From assembly GCF_900290235.1 (NCBI RefSeq), contig NZ_OLMK01000047.1, forward strand, positions 104,604 to 168,603: a stretch of DNA of 64,000 nt, given 5' to 3'. Position 1 is the stretch's first letter. Each line of letters opens with the position of its first letter. Positions 58,996 to 64,000 of the stretch are shown here, piece by piece. Made by a program: the position numbers and the translations under genes. The notes below the pieces were generated by a model that did no database searches, was not told where the DNA came from, and saw nothing but the letters and a program-made list of their open reading frames with translations. This stretch comes from Streptomyces sp. MA5143a. Lineage in GTDB: Bacteria > Actinomycetota > Actinomycetes > Streptomycetales > Streptomycetaceae.

Positions 58996-61617
58996 CTACC
59001 GCATCAGCACCCCCGCCCCCTCCCCCGTCTCCTCCGACGGCACCGCCAGCAGGCCCAGTTCGGCCGGGGAGGCGAGCAGGCGGTGGGACGGGAGGATGCG
59101 GACCGTGTAGCCGAAGGGGCCCGTGCGGTCCAGGGCCAGGGGGCCCTCGTAGATCCAGCGGCCCTCCTCGTCGGGCCCGCTGGTCGGCTTCAGCGGGACG
59201 CCCGCCGCGTCCGTGATCCGGTCCTCGGAGTCGACGCGGCCCGACACCGCCTGCACCTCGACGTCGTCGGGGGCGAGTTCCCCGAGGTCCACGCGGACGC
59301 GCAGCATCAGCGTGGCGCCCAGTTCGGCGGTGCTCGTCGGCACCGCGGACGCCTCCACATGGTCGACCTTCACGCGGTGCCAGGCGCCCCGGACGCGTGC
59401 CTTCCAGCGCGCCGACTCCCGTGCCGTGTCCGGGTTCAGCGCGCGGTGGGCGCGCGCCGCGGGCGCGTACAGACGGTCCACGTACTCGCGGACCATCCGG
59501 CCGGCCAGCACCTTCGGGCCGAGGTGGGTGAGGGTCTGGCGGACCATCTCGATCCAGCGGTCGGGCAGTCCGCCCTGGCCGCGCTCGTAGAAGCGGGGCG
59601 CCACCCGCTGTTCGAGCAGGTCGTACAGGGCGGCGGCCTCCAGGTCGTCCCGGCGGTCGTCGTCCGTCGCCGTGCCGTCGGCGGTGGGGATCGCCCAGCC
59701 GAAGTCCGGCCGGAACCATTCGTCCCACCAGCCGTCCAGCACCGACAGATTGAGGCACCCGTTCAGCGCGGCCTTCATCCCGCTGGTGCCGCACGCCTCC
59801 AGCGGCCGCAGCGGGTTGTTGAGCCACACGTCGCAGCCCGGGTACAGCTTCTGCGCCATCGCCATGCCGTAGTCCGGCAGGAACACGATCCGGTGGCGCA
59901 CCCTCGGGTCGTCGGCGAACCTGACCAGCTCCTGGATGAGGCGCTTGCCGCCGTCGTCCGCCGGGTGGGCCTTGCCGGCGACGACGATCTGGATCGGCCG
60001 CTCGGGGTGCAGCAACAGCTCCATCAACCGGTCCTGGTCGCGCAGCATCAACGTCAGCCGCTTGTACGAGGGGACGCGGCGGGCGAAACCGATGGTCAGG
60101 ACGTCCGGGTCGAGCACCCCGTCGATCCAGCCGAGTTCGGCGGTGCCCGCGCCGCGCTGGCGCCAGGAGGCGGCGAGGCGCTCCCGTACCTCCAGCACCA
60201 GTTGCTCGCGCAGGTTGCGGCGCAGTTCCCAGATGTCGCCGTCGGGGATCTCGGCCACGGCGTCCCAGCGGTCCGAGCCGCCGACCGTCATGGCGTCCTC
60301 GGTGCGTTCGGCGCCGACCTGCCGTGAGCCGAGCCGGAACACCTCGGGCGCCACCCACGTCGGGGCGTGCACGCCGTTGGTGACGGAGGTGATGGGGACC
60401 TCGTCCGCGTCGAAGCCCGGCCACAGGCCGGAGAACATCTCGCGGCTGACCTGGCCGTGCAGCAGGGACACCCCGTTGGCGCGCTGGGCGAGCCGCAGGC
60501 CCATCACCGCCATGTTGAAGACGTTCGGGTCGCCGCCCGAGTACGTCTCCATCCCGAGGCCGAGAACGCGTTCGACGTCGATACGGGGCAGTTCGGCGTC
60601 GGGGCCGAAGTGCTGGGCCACGAGTTCCCGGTCGAAGCGGTCGATGCCGGCCGGGACCGGGGTGTGGGTGGTGAAGACGGTGCCGGCCCGGACCGCCTCC
60701 AGACCGGCGTCGAAGTCGAGCCCCTCGTCGCAGAGCTCGGCGATGCGTTCGAGGCCCAGGAAGCCGGCGTGGCCCTCGTTGGTGTGGAAGACCTCGGGTT
60801 CGGCGTGACCGGTCAGGCGGCAGTACGTGCGGACCGCCCGGACACCTCCTATACCGAGCAGCATCTCCTGCAACAGCCGGTGTTCGCTGCCGCCGCCGTA
60901 GAGCCGGTCGGTGACGCCCCGTTCGCCGAGGTCGTTCTCCTCGACGTCGGAGTCCAGCAGGAGCAGGGGCACGCGACCCACCTGGGCCTGCCAGACGCGG
61001 GCGTGCAGCCGGCGGCCGCCGGGGAGCGCCAGGTCGACACGGGCCTGGGAGCCGTCGGTCTCCTGCAACGGCACCAGGGGCAGCTCGTTCGGGTCGAGCA
61101 CGGGGTAGTGCTCCTGCTGCCAGCCGTCCCGGGACAGCGACTGCCGGAAGTAGCCGTGCCGGTAGAGCAGACCGACGCCGATCAGGGGCACGCCCAGGTC
61201 GCTGGCGGCCTTGAGATGGTCGCCGGCGAGGATGCCGAGGCCGCCGGAGTACTGGGGCAGCGCGGCGGTGATGCCGAACTCGGGCGAGAAGTAGGCCACG
61301 GCGGCCGGTGGTTCCGTGGTCTGGGTCTGGTACCAGCGGTCGCCGGTGACGTAGTCGCGCAGTTCGTCGGCGACCACGGTGAGCCGGCGCAGGAAGCGCC
61401 GGTCCTCGGCGAGTTCGGCGAGGCGCCGGGCGGAGACGGAGCCGAGAAGGCGTACGGGGTCGCCGCCGGAGGCGGCCCAGCACTCGGGGTCGACCGACTG
61501 GAAGAGGTCACGGGTCTCCGCGTGCCAGGACCAGCGCAGATTGCGCGCCAGCTCGCTGAGCGGCTGAAGGGCTTCGGGCAGGACGGGTCGGACGGTGAAT
61601 CTGCGGATGGCCTTCAC
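58996..61617 (-). CDS. glgP: Alpha-glucan phosphorylase
   Basis: The enzyme releases glucose-1-phosphate from alpha-1,4-glucans using PLP. The 873-residue protein has the DUF3417 N-terminal extension of this phosphorylase subfamily (LSELARNLRWSWHAETRDLF), then SPEFGITAALPQYSGGLGIL and ITSVTNGVHAPTW, and the PLP lysine in ACGTSGMKAALNG. GTG 61617 is chosen because AAGGTGGA sits upstream; GTG 61629 and 61635 are in-frame alternatives. It lies near glgE, and both work on linear alpha-glucan from opposite directions. The last 110 residues are a beta-rich extension. Confidence 0.94.
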   Translation of the reverse strand: MKAIRRFTVRPVLPEALQPLSELARNLRWSWHAETRDLFQSVDPECWAASGGDPVRLLGSVSARRLAELAEDRRFLRRLTVVADELRDYVTGDRWYQTQTTEPPAAVAYFSPEFGITAALPQYSGGLGILAGDHLKAASDLGVPLIGVGLLYRHGYFRQSLSRDGWQQEHYPVLDPNELPLVPLQETDGSQARVDLALPGGRRLHARVWQAQVGRVPLLLLDSDVEENDLGERGVTDRLYGGGSEHRLLQEMLLGIGGVRAVRTYCRLTGHAEPEVFHTNEGHAGFLGLERIAELCDEGLDFDAGLEAVRAGTVFTTHTPVPAGIDRFDRELVAQHFGPDAELPRIDVERVLGLGMETYSGGDPNVFNMAVMGLRLAQRANGVSLLHGQVSREMFSGLWPGFDADEVPITSVTNGVHAPTWVAPEVFRLGSRQVGAERTEDAMTVGGSDRWDAVAEIPDGDIWELRRNLREQLVLEVRERLAASWRQRGAGTAELGWIDGVLDPDVLTIGFARRVPSYKRLTLMLRDQDRLMELLLHPERPIQIVVAGKAHPADDGGKRLIQELVRFADDPRVRHRIVFLPDYGMAMAQKLYPGCDVWLNNPLRPLEACGTSGMKAALNGCLNLSVLDGWWDEWFRPDFGWAIPTADGTATDDDRRDDLEAAALYDLLEQRVAPRFYERGQGGLPDRWIEMVRQTLTHLGPKVLAGRMVREYVDRLYAPAARAHRALNPDTARESARWKARVRGAWHRVKVDHVEASAVPTSTAELGATLMLRVRVDLGELAPDDVEVQAVSGRVDSEDRITDAAGVPLKPTSGPDEEGRWIYEGPLALDRTGPFGYTVRILPSHRLLASPAELGLLAVPSEETGEGAGVLMR

Positions 61618-61946
61618 AGAGGATTCCACCTTCACGCCAGGACGTACGGGCCAAGGGGACGCACCTGTTGCGTGCGACCGTTCGTCACCACGACGGTAGC
61701 GGCGCGGGCGGGCGGGTCCGCAAGCACGGCGCGTCCCTCGGTATGCAATTACGGCGCATCCGTACCCCGGCCCCCCGGCCGCGCAGTCCGCTCCCCCGCG
61801 TTCAGTCCGGAATTCGTCGCGGCCCGCCCCTGTCCCGCCACGGGCGGTATGGCCGATTCCGCCCCTCTGGGCGACCTTGTGGGGCTTCACCCCGCACGAG
61901 AGGCTGCCGAGTGGCGCACCGGCCGACCGAGGAGGGGGTCGCATCC
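61618..61946. promoter_or_regulatory. Divergent region between glgP and subtilase gene
   Basis: This 329-bp region should hold both promoters. An imperfect dyad CGCAC-N7-GTGCG lies near 61660-61680. No gene-like frame or strong hairpin is seen. Confidence 0.35.
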
Positions 61947-63158
61947 ATGCACGACCGGGCAGAGGCGAGAAACAGGCGTCTGCGCTGGGCGGGAGGCCTC
62001 ACGGCGGTCATCACGGCCGCGGTGCTCTCGGTCGCCCCCGCACCGGCGCACGCCGCTCCGGAGGGACGCGTTCTCGGAGCCGGGGGCGCCGGTTCCGTCG
62101 GCGGCAGTTACATCGTGACCCTCAAGGCGGGGACGGCGGCCCCGTCGAAGGAGGGGAAGGGCATCGCCCGGAAGTACGGGGCGAAAATACGCCACATGTA
62201 CAGCTCGGTGCTCAACGGCTATGCCGTGAGCGCCGGTGAGAAACAGGCCAAGCGGCTCGCGGCGGACCCACGGGTGGCGTCCGTCGTGCAGGACACGGCG
62301 GTCAGGTACGACGGCAGCCGGCGGAACCCGCCGTCCTGGGGCCTGGACCGCCTGGACCAGGCGGGACTTCCGCTCGACAGGAGCTACACCTGGCCGGAGT
62401 CGGCGGGCCGGGGCACCACCGTGTATGTGATCGACACCGGTGTACGCGTCACCCACCAGGACTTCGGTGGCCGGGCCGTCCACGGCTGGGACTTCGTCCA
62501 GAACGACAGGACGGCCCAGGACGGCAACGGCCACGGCACCCATGTCGCGGGCACGGTCGCCGGCGCCCGATACGGGGTGGCCAAGAAGGCGAAGGTGGTC
62601 GCGGTGCGCGTCCTCGACGACGCGGGGGCGGGGACGACGGCCCGGGTCATCGCGGGCATCGACTGGGTCACCCGGCACGCGAGGAAACCCGCGGTGGCCA
62701 ACCTGAGCCTGGGCGGCCCGGCCAACGCCCAGCTCGACGCCGCCGTACGCACCTCCATAGCGTCCGGGGTGACGTATACGGTCGCCGCGGGCAACGACGC
62801 CGTCGCCGCCTCCTTCTCCTCACCCGCCCGGGTGAAGCAGGCGATCACGGTCGGCGCCACCGGAAAGAAGGACACCCGCGCCGCCTTCTCCAACTGGGGC
62901 ACGAGCCTGGACCTGTTCGCGCCCGGCGTGTCCATCACCTCCACGTCGCACCGCAGCGACACCGGGTCCGCCACCTATTCGGGTACGTCGATGGCGGCGC
63001 CGCACGCCGCGGGCGCGGCCGCCCTGTATCTGGCCGACCACCCCGCCGCGACACCGGCGCAGGTGGCCGAAAAGCTGGTGGAGGGTGCGGTTTCGGGCAA
63101 GGTCAAGGACAGATTTCCGGGCTCTCCGGACCGGATTCTCCACGTCGACGCCCCGTAG
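61947..63158 (+). CDS. Secreted subtilisin-like serine protease (S8)
   Basis: The 403-residue protease has a signal peptide (LTAVITAAVLSVAPAPAHA), an I9 propeptide (GGSYIVTLKAG to VVQDTAV) and the S8 catalytic triad: Asp163 in VIDTGVRV, His196 in GHGTHVAGT and Ser348 in GTSMAAPHAAG. Oxyanion Asn is in TVAAGNDA. It resembles aqualysin/proteinase K-type enzymes without a C-terminal extension. ATG 61947 has GGAGGGGG about 8 nt upstream. It should be a secreted digestive protease. Confidence 0.93.
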   Translation: MHDRAEARNRRLRWAGGLTAVITAAVLSVAPAPAHAAPEGRVLGAGGAGSVGGSYIVTLKAGTAAPSKEGKGIARKYGAKIRHMYSSVLNGYAVSAGEKQAKRLAADPRVASVVQDTAVRYDGSRRNPPSWGLDRLDQAGLPLDRSYTWPESAGRGTTVYVIDTGVRVTHQDFGGRAVHGWDFVQNDRTAQDGNGHGTHVAGTVAGARYGVAKKAKVVAVRVLDDAGAGTTARVIAGIDWVTRHARKPAVANLSLGGPANAQLDAAVRTSIASGVTYTVAAGNDAVAASFSSPARVKQAITVGATGKKDTRAAFSNWGTSLDLFAPGVSITSTSHRSDTGSATYSGTSMAAPHAAGAAALYLADHPAATPAQVAEKLVEGAVSGKVKDRFPGSPDRILHVDAP

Positions 63159-63208
63159 GGCCCGGTAACACCACAGGTGAACGTCCCTTTACCCAAAGCG
63201 ACTAGAGT

Positions 63209-63241
63209 GACCGGCCTCGACCCCCTCGGACGAGGCCGGTC
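63209..63241 (+). terminator. Terminator after subtilase gene
   Basis: GACCGGCCTCG at 63209-63219 pairs with CGAGGCCGGTC at 63231-63241, followed by TTGTGTGT. Confidence 0.82.
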
Positions 63242-63387
63242 TTGTGTGTAGACATACGCGTGAGTAGTTAACAAAGTGCCGGAATGCTCACCCGCACTGT
63301 GTGGGAAGGCTCCACCGGTACATCCCGCTGGCCCCACCTCCCCACACCCTCATCCGCCCACCCACGTTGACGCGGACAGGAGCGGTC

Positions 63388-64000
63388 ATGCCCGCCACGC
63401 ACCACTCGTCAGCACCCCCGACGACCAGTACCACCACAGCGCACACCAGCACCCCCGCCGCGGCCACCCCGAGCGCCGCCGCGCGCCCCGCACGCCGGGC
63501 GCACACCGGCCCGCCCGCGCCGTCGGCCTCACCCCCGGACACGGCGACCGTCGGCCGGATACCGGTTCTGGACGTACGGCCCACCGTCCATCACGGCCAC
63601 CGGCCCGCGAAGGCCGTGGTGGGCGAGGAGTTCGAGATCTCGGCGATCGTCTTCCGCGAGGGCCATGACGCGGTCGCCGCCAATGTGGTCCTGATGGACC
63701 CGGAGGGCCGTCCGGGCCCGTGGACGCCGATGCGGGAGCTCGCCCCGGGCACGGACCGCTGGGGCGCCACCGTCTCCGCGCCGAGCGAAGGCCGGTGGAC
63801 GTACGCGGTGGAGGCGTGGGGCGACCCGGTCGCCACCTGGCGCCACCACGCCCGGATCAAGGTCCCGGCCGGCATCGACACGGAGCTGGTCCTGGAGGAG
63901 GGCGCGCGGTTGTACGAGCGTGCCGCCGCCGGGGTCCCGGAGGGCGGGCGCGCCCGTGGTGCCGTCCTCGCCGCCGTGGACGCGCTGCGTGACACCGACC
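63388..64000 (+). CDS. glgE: Alpha-1,4-glucan:maltose-1-phosphate maltosyltransferase (5' part)
   Basis: The gene runs off the right end; 204 residues are visible. After about 55 Ala/Thr/Pro-rich residues the sequence follows GlgE: VGRIPVLDVRPTVHHG, AKAVVGEEFEISAIVFREGH and WRHHARIKVPAGIDTE, which is the N-terminal domain of this GH13 enzyme. GlgE extends linear alpha-glucans with maltose-1-phosphate made from trehalose via TreS and Pep2/Mak. ATG 63388 has AGGAG about 6 nt upstream. The catalytic domain is not in view. The low-complexity N-terminus is typical of Streptomyces copies. Confidence 0.92.
   Translation, partial: MPATHHSSAPPTTSTTTAHTSTPAAATPSAAARPARRAHTGPPAPSASPPDTATVGRIPVLDVRPTVHHGHRPAKAVVGEEFEISAIVFREGHDAVAANVVLMDPEGRPGPWTPMRELAPGTDRWGATVSAPSEGRWTYAVEAWGDPVATWRHHARIKVPAGIDTELVLEEGARLYERAAAGVPEGGRARGAVLAAVDALRDTD

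Overview
The window is 64 kb of very GC-rich DNA with Streptomyces character: strong third-position GC bias, many GTG and some TTG starts, GTGA/ATGA stop-start overlaps, and typical Streptomyces families (SseB pair, LAL regulator, cytosolic contractile injection system, EF-hand protein, Scabin/ScARP-like ADP-ribosyltransferase, GlgE pathway). From memory the flanking gene order resembles the SCO5443-SCO5472 part of the S. coelicolor chromosome, with a contractile injection locus lying between the sdaA side and the EF-hand side. I could not run a comparison.

Region 1 (1-8268) is one-carbon/serine metabolism. It holds the tail of an unknown, probably secreted protein, two adjacent SseB-family genes and a P-loop kinase-like protein on the minus strand, then a tandem glycine riboswitch driving gcvT, followed by gcvH, glyA and sdaA. 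These genes take glycine through 5,10-methylene-THF to serine and on to pyruvate. gcvP and lpd are not in the window.

Region 2 (8272-35252) is a phage-tail-like contractile injection system (CIS). A LAL regulator and a small LuxR regulator with an atypical receiver domain head it. Next come cis16 (cap, DUF4255) and cis15 (AAA+ ATPase). A convergent block carries a CisA-like membrane protein and two cargo candidates; one has a degenerate DUF4157 domain joined to a deaminase-like C-terminus. The divergent structural operon is sheath, tube, assembly protein, DUF6760-like protein, a 1158-residue low-complexity protein, second tube, LysM hub, VgrG spike, gp25, baseplate J, a 66-residue ORF, a tail-protein-I wedge and a zinc-ribbon/membrane/discoidin protein. 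A GH25 muramidase without signal peptide follows. I see no tail-fibre gene and no recognisable classical tape measure, as expected for cytosolic Streptomyces CIS.

Region 3 (35319-42865) is mixed: EF-hand protein, GNAT acetyltransferase, ScARP/Scabin-like DNA ADP-ribosyltransferase, YVTN beta-propeller lipoprotein, anti-sigma-type ATPase, enoyl-CoA hydratase and two L,D-transpeptidase lipoproteins.

Region 4 (43085-64000) has glycogen/alpha-glucan genes at its edges: glgX, then glgP and the start of glgE. Between them lie a decayed ABC ATPase, two pairs of half-size ABC exporters whose degenerate sites are complementary, two paralogous M4 metalloproteases sharing an upstream motif, a DUF1990 protein and a subtilisin-like protease. 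Many intergenic gaps contain perfect GC-rich inverted repeats that fit transcription terminators. I saw no rRNA, tRNA, CRISPR array or insertion sequence.
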